From Lutibacter agarilyticus (lineage in GTDB: Bacteria > Bacteroidota > Bacteroidia > Flavobacteriales > Flavobacteriaceae), in contig NZ_FZNT01000002.1 of assembly GCF_900188235.1 (NCBI RefSeq), positions 62,001-126,000 of the forward strand: a DNA stretch of 64,000 nucleotides. Direction: 5' to 3'. The translations under genes and the position numbers were made by a program. This document shows positions 17,501 to 26,053 of this stretch, piece after piece (position 1 is the stretch's first letter; each line of letters starts with the position of its first letter). Under the pieces are notes generated by a model that did no database searches, was not told the origin of the DNA, and saw nothing but the letters and a program-made list of their open reading frames with translations.

Positions 17501-17939
17501 CCATATCAACCCAATAACCAACACGTTTTGTTAGGTCGTTCCAAACATCAGTATAACGCATAACTGCCTTTTTACAAGCTTCATTATACTCTTCAACCGA
17601 TATTTTTTTACCAATATCTTCTTTTGTAATTCCTAATTCTTTTTCAACACCTAATTCAATTGGCAATCCGTGTGTATCCCAACCTGCCTTACGTTTTACC
17701 TGAAACCCTTGTAAGGTTTTATAACGACAAAAAATATCTTTAATAGCTCTCGCCATTACGTGATGTATCCCTGGTAAACCATTTGCTGAAGGAGGTCCTT
17801 CAAAAAACACATAAGGTTTATTTTCATCTCGAGTAGTTATACTTTTTTCGAAAATATGCTCTGCTTCCCAAAACGCTAAAGTTTCATCTGCTACCTTAGT
17901 GAGGTTCAAACCCTTATATTCTCTAAATTTTTTGCTCAT
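14532..17939 (-). CDS. ileS: Isoleucine--tRNA ligase
   Basis: This class I aminoacyl-tRNA synthetase charges tRNA-Ile and edits valine. The 1135-residue protein has the HIGH-type motif GIHH (57-60), the editing-domain segments TTPWTLPSN and GTGIVHTAPTFG, the tungsten-like DVWFDSG segment, and KMSKR (about 683-688). Size and order match the long Bacteroidota form. It heads a unit with the DksA-like gene downstream. Confidence 0.97.
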   Translation of the reverse strand: MSKKFREYKGLNLTKVADETLAFWEAEHIFEKSITTRDENKPYVFFEGPPSANGLPGIHHVMARAIKDIFCRYKTLQGFQVKRKAGWDTHGLPIELGVEKELGITKEDIGKKISVEEYNEACKKAVMRYTDVWNDLTKRVGYWVDMEDPYVTYKPKYMETVWWLLAQMYKKGLIYKGYTIQPYSPKAGTGLSSHELNQPGTYQDVTDTTAVAQFKAIKNTLPAFLQKVDGDVHFLAWTTTPWTLPSNTALTVGKKIDYVLVKSFNQYTFEPISVVLAKNLVGKQFGKKFFAVENEAQLSEYKANDKKIPFIIVQEFKGADILESRYEQLMQYALPYQNPENAFRVIAGDFVTTEDGTGIVHTAPTFGADDALVAKQASPEVPPMLVLDDNGNPVPLVDLQGKFTKHMGDLAGKYVKNEYYTDGDAPERSLDVEISIQLKEENKAFHVEKYRHSYPHCWRTDKPILYYPLDSWFVKVTDKRDRMFELNNTINWKPKSTGEGRFGNWLKNANDWNLSRSRYWGIPLPIWRTEDGAEEIMIGSVEELKAEMKKSVEAGVMEADIFAEFEVGNMSEENYDKIDLHKNVVDGVTLVSPKGQPMKRESDLIDVWFDSGSMPYAQWHYPFENKELIDEKIFFPADFIAEGVDQTRGWFYTLHAIGTMVFDSVAYKNVVSNGLVLDKEGKKMSKRLGNAIDPFETMDKYGADATRWYMISNANPWDNLKFDIEGIDEVRRKFFGTLYNTYSFFSLYANLDSFTYAEDDIAIEDRPEIDRWVLSELNTLVKNVEKFYEEYEPTKAARAIQEFVGENLSNWFVRLSRRRFWKGEYGQDKISAYQTLYNCLLTVAKLGAPIAPFFMDNLYKDLISVSGKENFESVHLGEFPGYNESLVDSVLEHKMQQAQKISSMVLSLRKKEMIKVRQPLQRIMIPVLDEKDREEILAVENLIKSEVNVKEIELIDDASGILVKTIKPNFKVLGPKFGKDMKFVGQAIQKLTQEDIAIVEKEGQISLEINGKVVDLTQAEVEITSQDIEGWLVANQGGLTVALDVTITEDLRNEGNARELINRVQNLRKESGLEVNDRIKLIVQKNDILERSIKANEAYIKSETLTNELVFLEEIEKGVEITFDDVQTKILIEKM

Positions 17940-18131
17940 TTTTACCTTAAATTCAATTAGGACGCGAAATTACGTATTTTCTTGAAAATATCATTGCTAT
18001 AAATGGCAAAAAATTATTAGGCTAAAGTGTTGTGTTTTGTAGTTTTATGTGCAATTTTTTGAAATCTTAAAAACCCTCTTTCAAAGTTTAAAAAATTGTT
18101 AGAAATATTGACTGTAAAATTCAATCAATAA

Positions 18132-18779
18132 TTATAAAATATCTATTAAATCTAAGGGTTTGCATAATATATAATTTGCCCCGCTTAAAATTAATTCTTC
18201 TTTTGATCTATACCCCCACAATACCCCTACAGCAATCATATTTGCATTTTTTGCTGTTTGCATATCAACATCTGTATCTCCAACATAAAGTACTTCTTCA
18301 GCCTTTAGGTCTAAGTTTTTACATATTTCTAAGGCTCCAAATGGATGTGGTTTTTTAAGTGCTTCATCAGTTAAACCAAGTACTGGATTAAAATAATTTG
18401 GAAAAATAGCAGCTACAATTTTCTTAGTAAATTCATCGGCTTTGTTTGACAATACACTTAGTTTTAGATTGTGCGAAACCAAGCTATCAAGCAATTCACC
18501 AATTCCTTCATAAGGTGTTGTTTTATGCGTACAATTATCACGATACACTTCAATCATTGCATCAAAATATTTTTCAATTTGTGATTCATTTTGATGAGTT
18601 GATGGTAACGATTTAACAACAAGACTTCTAATTCCACTACCTATAAAATTCTGATAGTCTTTATAACTATGCGTAGGAAAATTAGCTCTTTCAAGCACCA
18701 TATTCATTGCATCTGAAATATCATAAAGTGAATCTACTAGTGTTCCGTCTAAATCAAAAATAACTGCTTTATACTTCAT
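18132..18779 (-). CDS. HAD-family phosphatase (phosphoglycolate phosphatase-like)
   Basis: The 215-residue protein has HAD motif I FDLDGTLVDS (Asp9, Asp11), motif II near LSNKAD (about 115), motif III Lys in KKPHP, and motif IV YVGDTDVDM. The helical cap lies between motifs I and II. Close families are phosphoglycolate phosphatase (Gph) and pyrophosphatase PpaX, and sequence alone does not choose between them. It is cytosolic. The 190 bp between it and ileS contain no further gene that I can see. Confidence 0.85.
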   Translation of the reverse strand: MKYKAVIFDLDGTLVDSLYDISDAMNMVLERANFPTHSYKDYQNFIGSGIRSLVVKSLPSTHQNESQIEKYFDAMIEVYRDNCTHKTTPYEGIGELLDSLVSHNLKLSVLSNKADEFTKKIVAAIFPNYFNPVLGLTDEALKKPHPFGALEICKNLDLKAEEVLYVGDTDVDMQTAKNANMIAVGVLWGYRSKEELILSGANYILCKPLDLIDIL

Positions 18780-18832
18780 CTTTTTCTTTTTTTATTTTAT
18801 TGAAACAATATACTTACAGGTTGTTATAAACC

Positions 18833-19573
18833 TTACATACCTCTTTCCTTCTGAATTTGCTCGTAGGCTTTTTGAACTTGCTTAAATTTTTCTTCGGCGC
18901 CTTTTACATGCTCATCTCCCAAATGTTGTAATTTATCTGGATGGTATTTTTTAACCATTTTTCTGTAGGCTTTCTTCACCTCATCATTAGATGCTGTTTT
19001 TTCAATCTCTAAAATTTTATACGCGCTATCTGAGCTATCATAAAACATGGCTTTAATAGATTCAAAATCGTGCTGATTTACATATAAATACCCTGCAATG
19101 GTTTTAATTATATTTACTTCAGCTTCATTTACATTTCCATCGGCATTGGCAATTCCAAACAAAAAATGCACCAACTGCAAACGCGATGCATGCGTTAAAT
19201 TTTGTCTAATTTGAACACATACTTGTCGTGTTGAAATTTTATTATTCTTAATAAATCCTTTGAATAATTTAAACGCATGATTGGCTCTTTCTTCACCATA
19301 CATTTTTTTAAAATAATCTCTAACAAAGGCTAATTCTCGTTGATCAACTTTTCCATCAGCCTTAATAACTGTTGAAGACAGCAGCAATAAACTTATCTCA
19401 AAATCGCCCGACTGCACATTTCCTGCGGAAGAACTATACTGTTTTGCTTGCACGATATCTTCTTTTGAAAACCCATCAATAAAATTTCCAACAACAAATC
19501 CTAAAATACTTCCTATTGGTCCTGCAACTGCAAAACCTAATCCGGCACCTAACCACTTTATAAAATTCCCCAT
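18833..19573 (-). CDS. DjlA-like protein: TerB domain plus C-terminal J domain
   Basis: The 246-residue protein begins with a glycine-rich hydrophobic segment (about 5-30) that can insert in the membrane, has a TerB-like helical domain (about 55-160; [12 protein letters not shown] and [13 protein letters not shown]), and ends in a J domain with the HPD tripeptide at 211-213. J domains stimulate DnaK ATPase, so this is a membrane-associated DnaK co-chaperone of DjlA type. A TAnnTTTG box lies upstream. Confidence 0.88.
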   Translation of the reverse strand: MGNFIKWLGAGLGFAVAGPIGSILGFVVGNFIDGFSKEDIVQAKQYSSSAGNVQSGDFEISLLLLSSTVIKADGKVDQRELAFVRDYFKKMYGEERANHAFKLFKGFIKNNKISTRQVCVQIRQNLTHASRLQLVHFLFGIANADGNVNEAEVNIIKTIAGYLYVNQHDFESIKAMFYDSSDSAYKILEIEKTASNDEVKKAYRKMVKKYHPDKLQHLGDEHVKGAEEKFKQVQKAYEQIQKERGM

Positions 19574-19590
19574 ATTTTTTTAATAATTTT

Positions 19591-19598
19591 CAAAGATA
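19591..19598 (-). promoter_or_regulatory. -7 box of the DjlA-like gene
   Basis: The minus strand reads TATCTTTG, 17 nt before the ATG. No -33 TTTG is clear at the right distance. Confidence 0.5.
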
Positions 19599-19725
19599 CA
19601 TGTAATTGTTAGTATACCTAAATTGGGTTGTTGTTACAGCTGTTAAAATATTTATAAACTTTAATTTCTACTTCGCTATAAATAATACATATCAACTCAT
19701 TTAAAAATCCTATAAAAACTAGCAA

Positions 19726-19753
19726 TTTGAAAACAAAAAAATATGTAGGTTTG
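19726..19753 (+). promoter_or_regulatory. Promoter of the bacilliredoxin gene
   Basis: TTTG at 19726-19729 and TAGGTTTG at 19746-19753 are separated by 16 bp, slightly shorter than usual. The ATG is 35 nt downstream of the -7 box. Confidence 0.55.
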
Positions 19754-19788
19754 CATAACTAAATACGTCTAACAAAAAAAATAAAAAT

Positions 19789-20199
19789 ATGTATCCACCA
19801 GAATTAGTAAAACCAATGCAATTAGAATTAGAAAATGCAGGTTTTTCATCGTTACACACAGCACAAGAAGTTGAAGAAGCATTGCAAAAAGAAGGGACAA
19901 CTTTAGTAGTTGTAAATTCAGTTTGCGGATGTGCTGCAGGAACTTGTAGACCAGGTGCTGTAGCTTCATTAGAATTTGACAAAACACCAACTAACTTAGT
20001 AACTGTTTTTGCAGGTGTTGATGCTGAGGCAACTCAAAAAGCACGCGAACATATGATTCCGTTTCCTCCATCGTCACCAGCAATTGCTTTATTTAAAGAT
20101 GGGGTTTTAGTTCATATGCTGGAACGCCACCATATTGAAGGAAGACCTGCTGAAGCTATTGCTTCAAATTTAGCAGGAGCTTACGATGAGTATTGTTAA
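19789..20199 (+). CDS. BrxA/BrxB-family bacilliredoxin
   Basis: The 136-residue thioredoxin-fold protein of the YphP/YqiW family has the CGC motif Cys46-Gly-Cys48 within VNSVCGCAAGTCRPG and a further Cys53. In Firmicutes, bacilliredoxins remove bacillithiol from protein thiols; Bacteroidota homologues are assumed to act in thiol redox repair. A terminator follows directly, so it is probably a single-gene unit. Confidence 0.92.
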   Translation: MYPPELVKPMQLELENAGFSSLHTAQEVEEALQKEGTTLVVVNSVCGCAAGTCRPGAVASLEFDKTPTNLVTVFAGVDAEATQKAREHMIPFPPSSPAIALFKDGVLVHMLERHHIEGRPAEAIASNLAGAYDEYC

Positions 20200-20234
20200 A
20201 AAATAGTATTGAAATTTCAGTACAAAGTATTGAG

Positions 20235-20264
20235 AAAAATCCATTCATTATTGAATGGATTTTT
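20235..20264 (+). terminator. Terminator of the bacilliredoxin gene
   Basis: A 13-bp perfect stem (20235-20247 with 20252-20264) around GATCC-like core ATCCATTCA, with loop TTAT, ends in a T run. Confidence 0.85.
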
Positions 20265-20276
20265 TATTTTTAGCCT

Positions 20277-20930
20277 ATGAATAAAACAGCGATTATTGCC
20301 AATACTGAAGAATTTGTAAAGAAAAGATTAAAAAATGCCGAAGGTGGTCACGATTGGTTTCATATTTTACGCGTTTGGAACAATGCCAAATTAATTGCAA
20401 AAAACGAACGTGTTGATAAGTTTGTTGTTGAACTTGGTGCTTTACTTCACGATATAGCTGATTCTAAATTTCACAATGGAGATGAATCTATTGGACCTAA
20501 AGTAGCGCGTGAATTTTTAGAAAGCGAAAAAGTTGAAACAGCTGTAATTATTCATGTGGAACAAATTATTTCTAACATTTCTTACAAAGGTGGAAATTTC
20601 AACCAAACTTTTACTTCACCTGAATTAGATGTAGTTCAAGATGCAGACAGATTAGATGCTATTGGAGCCATTGGAATTGCACGCTGTTTTAATTATGGTG
20701 GATTCAAAAACAGAGCGTTATACGACCCAGAAATTCAACCAAATTTAAATATGACGAAAGAGGAATATAAAAAGTCTGATGCACCAACCATCAATCATTT
20801 TTATGAAAAATTACTATTGCTAAAAGATAAAATGAACACCTCAACCGGAAAAAAAATTGCTGAAGAACGCCACCAATATATGGAAACATTTCTTCAGCAA
20901 TTTTATAATGAATGGGAGGGTTTAAAATAA
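20277..20930 (+). CDS. HD-domain phosphohydrolase
   Basis: The 217-residue protein has the HD-superfamily metal ligands: His29 in DWFHILRV, His58-Asp59 in ALLHDIADSKF, and Asp in VQDADRLDAIGAIG (about residues 121-134). It resembles the YedJ/YpgQ group, which hydrolyse nucleoside phosphates or diphosphates. It is cytosolic. The start lies 12 nt after the upstream terminator. Confidence 0.88.
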   Translation: MNKTAIIANTEEFVKKRLKNAEGGHDWFHILRVWNNAKLIAKNERVDKFVVELGALLHDIADSKFHNGDESIGPKVAREFLESEKVETAVIIHVEQIISNISYKGGNFNQTFTSPELDVVQDADRLDAIGAIGIARCFNYGGFKNRALYDPEIQPNLNMTKEEYKKSDAPTINHFYEKLLLLKDKMNTSTGKKIAEERHQYMETFLQQFYNEWEGLK

Positions 20931-20960
20931 AACCTCATCCAATTTATTTTATTGAATTCA

Positions 20961-21539
20961 TTAAAATTCTAAATCTACTACTAAGTCAAAATCATCGTAA
21001 ATAGCTTTGTCTTTTAGACCATCAAAAAAACTAGCAGAACCATATTTTACATCGTATTTAGTTCTATCAATTTTTAAAGAAGCGTTGGCTTTATTTCCAT
21101 ATACAGACATTGTAAAAACAATTGGGTTTGTTTTACCTTTAATAATTAAATCTCCTGTTACTTCATAAGAATTTTTACCTGTAGCTTTTACATTTTTAAA
21201 ATCTAACGTTGCTGTTGGATTGTTTTCAACACCAAAAAAATCATCAGATTTTAAATGTCCTTCAAGCTTTCCTTTGTATTCACCTTCTAAATCTGTACAA
21301 ATAATTGTATTCATATCAATTTCAAATTCACCACCCACTAATTTTTCATCACTAAATGTTAACGAACCTGATTTTAGAGCAATAACACCTTCATGCGAAC
21401 CTGTTACTTTGTAACCTTTCCATACAACTTTACTACTTTCAAGTTTTACATTTTTTTTCTCTTCATCTAAAGATTTAAAAGAAAAAGCAACAACTGCTAT
21501 CAAAACTACAACTGCTAAATTTTTAATTTTATTTTTCAT
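20961..21539 (-). CDS. YceI-family periplasmic lipid-binding-like protein
   Basis: The 192-residue protein has a signal peptide (hydrophobic core LAVVVLIAVVAFSF) and the YceI lipocalin-like barrel: VVWKGYKVTGSHEG near 40, then GGEFEIDMNTI, and TATLDFKNV with VTGDLIIKGKTNPI. YceI proteins bind polyisoprenoid or other amphiphilic lipids in the periplasm. It converges on the HD hydrolase and shows no operon partner. Confidence 0.9.
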   Translation of the reverse strand: MKNKIKNLAVVVLIAVVAFSFKSLDEEKKNVKLESSKVVWKGYKVTGSHEGVIALKSGSLTFSDEKLVGGEFEIDMNTIICTDLEGEYKGKLEGHLKSDDFFGVENNPTATLDFKNVKATGKNSYEVTGDLIIKGKTNPIVFTMSVYGNKANASLKIDRTKYDVKYGSASFFDGLKDKAIYDDFDLVVDLEF

Positions 21540-21634
21540 TATACTATGTTTTTAAATTATAATACAAATATGCGTAGATATATACCTTAAAAAAATAAGG
21601 TAGTTTATGAAATGAAGTTAAACTAGTTTAACTT

Positions 21635-22228
21635 TTACGATTCTAAAGCTAACTGACTTTTTATTTTACTTAAGAATTCCTTTGTAATTCCGAGATATGA
21701 AGCAACCATATATTGAGGAACACGTTGCTCTATTGTTGGGTACTGCTTTTTAAATTGCAAGTATTGTTCTTTAGCTGAAAGGCTAAAATTACCAACAATT
21801 CTTTTTTGTGATGAAACCAATGCCTTCTCCAGCATTTTTCTAAATAATCGTTCTAGCTTTGGAATTTCTTTGTACAATTCTTCTTCATAATCATATTGAA
21901 ACTGTATTACCTCAGTATCTTCAATACATTGCACATTAAAATCGGAACCTGACTGAGTTATATAACTTCCAATATCTGATGTCCACCAATCTTCAATTGC
22001 AAATAACACAATATGTTCCTGACCTTTATCATCCAAAAAAAATGTTTTTGTACAACCCGAAATTAGAAAATTAATTTGTTTGCAAACATCTCCCTGCTGA
22101 ACAACATATTGCCCTTTCAAGTATTTTCGATAATTTAATTTTGAAAGTAAAAAAGCCTCCTCTTCATTAGTTAAACTAATGTATTTTTTTATATACTTTA
22201 ATAATGGCGCTGCTTTTATTTCCAACAT
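21635..22228 (-). CDS. Crp/Fnr-family transcriptional regulator
   Basis: The 197-residue protein has a cyclic-nucleotide-binding-type beta roll (about residues 20-120, with LKGQYVVQQGDVC) and a short C-terminal helix-turn-helix (VASYLGITKEFLSKIKSQL, about 175-193). No Fnr-type cysteine cluster is seen. The effector is unknown; Bacteroidota members of this type rarely bind cAMP in a proven way. It lies 15 nt after the enoyl-CoA hydratase gene, likely in one transcript. Confidence 0.87.
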   Translation of the reverse strand: MLEIKAAPLLKYIKKYISLTNEEEAFLLSKLNYRKYLKGQYVVQQGDVCKQINFLISGCTKTFFLDDKGQEHIVLFAIEDWWTSDIGSYITQSGSDFNVQCIEDTEVIQFQYDYEEELYKEIPKLERLFRKMLEKALVSSQKRIVGNFSLSAKEQYLQFKKQYPTIEQRVPQYMVASYLGITKEFLSKIKSQLALES

Positions 22229-22243
22229 AACTTTTTCGTAATT

Positions 22244-23020
22244 TTATTCAAAATTTGGCTTTCGTTTCTCTAAAAATGCTGTGGTACCTTCCTTAAAGTC
22301 TTCGGTTCCAAAACTCAATCCAAAATTTTCTATTTCAACAGCAAAGCCATTTACACAATTGGTAAAATTTGCATTCACCGATTTAATTGCAGCTGAAATT
22401 GCCACAGGTGAATTTTGCATAATTTTACCTGCTAACTTTTCACATAAAGGCAACAATTCAGCTTGTTCAACTACGTAATTTACCAAGCCCCATTCTTTAG
22501 CTTCATCAGCTGAAATCATTCCGGCAGTCATAATCATTTCCATTGCTTTTCCTTTCCCTACTAATTGAGACAAACGCTGCGTACCTCCATACCCTGGAAT
22601 TACACCCAAACTCACTTCAGGTAATCCCATTTTGGCATTGGTACTTGCTACTCTAAAATGAGATGCCATTGCCAATTCTAATCCGCCACCAAGTGCAAAA
22701 CCATTTACGGCTGCAATCACTGGAGTTCCTAAATTTTGAACAAAATCAAATAGTATTACTTGACCTTTTCTTGAAAGTTCAGTCCCTTCTTCAACAGAGA
22801 AATCTGAAAATTCTTTAATATCAGCACCTGCAACAAATGCTTTTTCACCGCTACCCGTAACTATAATTACTTTTATGGTTGAATTTTCATCTAAACTTTT
22901 AAAAGCCACATGTAACTCTTTAATAGTTTGTTTGTTTAAGGCATTTAACTTTGAAGGTCTATTAATAGTTATAATTGCTAAGTGCTCTTTTTCCTCAATT
23001 AATACGTTTTCTAAATTCAT
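22244..23020 (-). CDS. Enoyl-CoA hydratase/isomerase (crotonase family)
   Basis: The 258-residue protein has the crotonase oxyanion segment AFVAGADIKEF (61-71), AAVNGFALGGGLELAMA (103-119) with Glu115, and GLPEVSLGVIPGYGGTQRL with Glu135. Both catalytic glutamates of hydratases are present, so it should hydrate 2-enoyl-CoA in fatty-acid or related beta-oxidation. Short-chain crotonase is the nearest named type. It lies 4 nt after the sensor-kinase gene. Confidence 0.93.
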   Translation of the reverse strand: MNLENVLIEEKEHLAIITINRPSKLNALNKQTIKELHVAFKSLDENSTIKVIIVTGSGEKAFVAGADIKEFSDFSVEEGTELSRKGQVILFDFVQNLGTPVIAAVNGFALGGGLELAMASHFRVASTNAKMGLPEVSLGVIPGYGGTQRLSQLVGKGKAMEMIMTAGMISADEAKEWGLVNYVVEQAELLPLCEKLAGKIMQNSPVAISAAIKSVNANFTNCVNGFAVEIENFGLSFGTEDFKEGTTAFLEKRKPNFE

Positions 23021-23024
23021 GGTC

Positions 23025-24479
23025 TTATTTTTTTGGTAAAATTATTTTAAAAACTGTTCCTTTATCAGTTTCTGTTGTATAAGTTATACTGCCATTATAG
23101 GTTTCAACAATGTTTTTAACCATTGGCAATCCTAAGCCCATACCACTTGATTTTGTGGTAAATCTAGGTTCAAATATTTTAGCTCTATCTTCTTCTAAAA
23201 TTCCTTTCCCATTATCAGCTACCAAAATTACTACACTATTATTTTCTTCTAATACTGAAACTTCAATTTTCTTAAATTCAACATCTTCTAACGCCTGGGT
23301 TGCATTTTTAACCAAATTTGTAACTACTCTTATTAACTGTGTTTTATCTAATTCGGCAATAATTTCTTCTTCTTTTGAAAAAAAGGAAATATAATCTTCC
23401 GTAAAAATATCTAAGGCGTGATTTACAACATCAACCACATTTAATGCTTCTTTGTTTTGAGTTGGCATTTTAGCAAAATTCGAAAATGCTGAAGCAATGG
23501 AACTCATAATATCTATTTGCTGAATTAATGTCTCACTAAACTCATTCAATTTATCATAAATTTTTGGGTCGTTCGCATCAAATCTACGTTGAAAACTTTG
23601 CACCGTTAACCGCATTGGTGTTAGTGGGTTTTTAATTTCATGCGCCACTTGTTTTGCCATTTCACGCCAAGCCTGCTCACGCTCACTTTTCGCCAATTTT
23701 AAAGCACTCTCCTCCAACTCATTAACCATTTCATTGTAGGCGTTTACTAAGGTAAAAATCTCGGTACTAGCATTGTTTAAAATAATTTTTTCGTTGCGTT
23801 TATTCAAACGGGTATGCGCCATTTTATCTGTTACTTCTTTTATAGAACGCGTAATGTAACTTGAAATAAAATACGCCAATGCTATTGCCAATAAAAACAT
23901 TAAAGCATACACAAAGCCCATTCTAACTAAAAACTCTTCCAAATCTTTATCTTGAGCGGTATTGTCCTGCACATACTGTAAATTTAAAATTCCAATTGGC
24001 TTGAACTTTGTATCGGTAATGTAGGTATATGAGGATTGAAAACTATTTCCTTTTACAACCTTCGTATTTATATACCTGTGCTTATAATTTGAAGAAATCT
24101 TTTCTAAAATAGTATCTGATAAAACTACTGGCGCATCATTTTTCACAAAACCTGCATGGGAGCTAATAGTTAACCTTCCACTTAATTCATAAATATTAAT
24201 TTCTAAATTTTCAATATCTGAAATTTCATAAATTTTATCTTTAAAAATATAGGCCAGATTTTTAGTTTCTAAAGGGTAGGTATTTCCTGTATTAAACCAA
24301 TAATTAATAGCTGCTTTTACAGAATCCTCTTTTCTTTCTAATCGACCTTGATTGTACTCGTCATTCTGTTCTTTGTATTGGTAAATTGTAACTGCCGCAA
24401 TTAAAACGGAAGCCAGTAATATTAACAATATCATGGCTAAGAATATTCTGTGACGAAGAGATAGCTGCTTAATTTTCAT
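23025..24479 (-). CDS. Membrane sensor histidine kinase (NtrY-like)
   Basis: The 484-residue protein has two membrane helices (about 12-32 and 190-210) around a periplasmic sensor region, a HAMP-like segment, a dimerisation/phosphoacceptor helix with His280 in QVAHEIKNPLTPMRL, and a HATPase domain (NLVKNATQAL, DNGKGI, GMGLGL). The HEIKNPLTP pattern is that of NtrY-type kinases. No response-regulator gene is adjacent, so the partner is encoded elsewhere. It is first in the unit with enoyl-CoA hydratase and the Crp-like gene. Confidence 0.92.
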   Translation of the reverse strand: MKIKQLSLRHRIFLAMILLILLASVLIAAVTIYQYKEQNDEYNQGRLERKEDSVKAAINYWFNTGNTYPLETKNLAYIFKDKIYEISDIENLEINIYELSGRLTISSHAGFVKNDAPVVLSDTILEKISSNYKHRYINTKVVKGNSFQSSYTYITDTKFKPIGILNLQYVQDNTAQDKDLEEFLVRMGFVYALMFLLAIALAYFISSYITRSIKEVTDKMAHTRLNKRNEKIILNNASTEIFTLVNAYNEMVNELEESALKLAKSEREQAWREMAKQVAHEIKNPLTPMRLTVQSFQRRFDANDPKIYDKLNEFSETLIQQIDIMSSIASAFSNFAKMPTQNKEALNVVDVVNHALDIFTEDYISFFSKEEEIIAELDKTQLIRVVTNLVKNATQALEDVEFKKIEVSVLEENNSVVILVADNGKGILEEDRAKIFEPRFTTKSSGMGLGLPMVKNIVETYNGSITYTTETDKGTVFKIILPKK

Positions 24480-24542
24480 GGTTTATTTTGAAGTAAATAT
24501 ACTGATAATTTTACAGCCTATTCACAATAAACATACCAAAAC

Positions 24543-24800
24543 CTATTTGTAGCGAAGTTTAAAAAACAGGATAATTAAAGTTAAAATTGCAGTAATACTA
24601 TTGGCAACAATCATAGCAAAGCTATTTAAGTGAATACCATACAACAACCACAATATAATACCCACAAACATGGCAATATACATTGTTAAAGAAATATTAC
24701 CGGCCGATTTTGTTTTCCAAGTTTTATACACCTGCGGAATATAAGCCGAAGTTGTTAAAAAGGCAGCTACTAAACCTACTATTTCAAATTTATCTATCAT
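24543..24800 (-). CDS. SemiSWEET-type sugar transporter
   Basis: The 85-residue protein has three membrane helices and the PQ-loop signature TSAYIPQVYKTWKTKSAGNIS. SemiSWEETs dimerise to pass sugars by facilitated diffusion. I chose the ATG at 24800 (MIDKFEIVG). An upstream in-frame ATG at 24845 would add 15 residues, but it lies inside the terminator hairpin that ends the alanine dehydrogenase transcript, so it is unlikely to be used. Confidence 0.9.
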   Translation of the reverse strand: MIDKFEIVGLVAAFLTTSAYIPQVYKTWKTKSAGNISLTMYIAMFVGIILWLLYGIHLNSFAMIVANSITAILTLIILFFKLRYK

Positions 24801-24824
24801 TGTTATATATAAAGTAGGCTGTAA

Positions 24825-24871
24825 AATTAAACAAAAAGCTTTCATAAAATATGAAAGCTTTTTGTTTAATT
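24825..24871 (-). terminator. Terminator after alanine dehydrogenase, nearly palindromic
   Basis: Arms 24825-24846 and 24850-24871 are exact 22-bp inverted repeats with loop AAA and core AAAGCTTTCATA. T-rich arm ends on both strands suit an intrinsic terminator. It separates ald from the SemiSWEET gene. Confidence 0.85.
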
Positions 24872-24892
24872 GAATATTTATTTAAAAGAATT

Positions 24893-25963
24893 TTATAAAA
24901 TTTCTTTACAAACTATTTCTCCTTTAACAATATTTAATCCTTTTTTTAGATATGAATTTGAATCACAAGCATTTGCCCAGCCTTTATTTGCTATTTGCAA
25001 TACATAAGGCAATGTAACATTGGTTAATGCAATTGTTGATGTATAAGGAACTGCACCTGGCATATTAGCTACACAATAATGTACTACATCATCAATTATA
25101 TAAATTGGATCTTCGTGTGTAGTTGGTTTTGTAGTTTCAATACAACCCCCTTGATCTACAGCAACATCAACTATTACAGTCCCTGGCTGCATTTCTTTCA
25201 ACATATCACGTGTAATTAATTTTGGTGCTTTTGCTCCTGGAATTAATACCCCACCAACAATTAAATCGGCATCTTTAATATGTCTTCTAATATTATATTC
25301 ACTTGAAAACTCTGTAATTACATTGTTCGGCATTATATCATTAATATAACGCAATCTATCCATATTAATATCTAAAATATTAACAATAGCACCCAATCCG
25401 GCCGCCATTTTTGCAGCCTGCACACCTACAACTCCACCTCCTAAAATTAATACTTTCCCTGGTCGAACACCCGGTACACCACCTAGTAAAACCCCTTTTC
25501 CTTTAATTGGTTTTTCTAAATATTTAGCACCTTGTTGAATAGCCATTCTACCAGCTACTTCAGACATTGGAGTTAATAAAGGCAAAGTACCTTTATTATC
25601 ATCAACAGTTTCATAAGCAATACAAACTGCCTTACTTGCAACCATTGCATCTGTTAATGTTTGATTTGAAGCAAAATGAAAATATGTAAATATAATTTGA
25701 CCTTCTTTAGCCAAGCTATACTCTTCTTCAATTGGTTCTTTCACTTTCACAATCATATCAGCAATTGCATACACCTCTTCAATTGTAGGAAGTATGTTAG
25801 CACCAGCATTTATATAATCACTATCACCAAAACCACTATCAAATCCTGCTCCTTTTTGAACATAAACTGTATGGTTATTTTTGGTAAGTTCAAAAACTCC
25901 TCCAGGAGTAATTGCCACTCTACTTTCGTTGTTTTTTATTTCCTTAGGAAGTCCTACAATCAT
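24893..25963 (-). CDS. ald: Alanine dehydrogenase
   Basis: Ald interconverts L-alanine and pyruvate plus ammonia with NAD. The 356-residue protein has the N-terminal MIVGLPKEIKNNESRVAITP pattern with the conserved early Lys and Arg, His in YFHFAS (about 96), and the NAD-binding GGGVVGVQAAKMA (about 175-187). Length is close to the usual 370. Lysine-oxoglutarate-reductase-like relatives are ruled out by the overall match. It is probably monocistronic, with a terminator directly downstream. Confidence 0.94.
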   Translation of the reverse strand: MIVGLPKEIKNNESRVAITPGGVFELTKNNHTVYVQKGAGFDSGFGDSDYINAGANILPTIEEVYAIADMIVKVKEPIEEEYSLAKEGQIIFTYFHFASNQTLTDAMVASKAVCIAYETVDDNKGTLPLLTPMSEVAGRMAIQQGAKYLEKPIKGKGVLLGGVPGVRPGKVLILGGGVVGVQAAKMAAGLGAIVNILDINMDRLRYINDIMPNNVITEFSSEYNIRRHIKDADLIVGGVLIPGAKAPKLITRDMLKEMQPGTVIVDVAVDQGGCIETTKPTTHEDPIYIIDDVVHYCVANMPGAVPYTSTIALTNVTLPYVLQIANKGWANACDSNSYLKKGLNIVKGEIVCKEIL

Positions 25964-26053
25964 TTTTATTGAAGTTTTAAATATTCTACAAAAAAATCAA
26001 AAAAAATCAAATATAAACACTACAATATTAGTAGCATTACATATTATATTATC

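Noticed and set aside
19719-19990. Two overlapping minus-strand frames opposite the bacilliredoxin start
   Set aside because: Low-complexity antisense of a well-supported gene with its own promoter and terminator.
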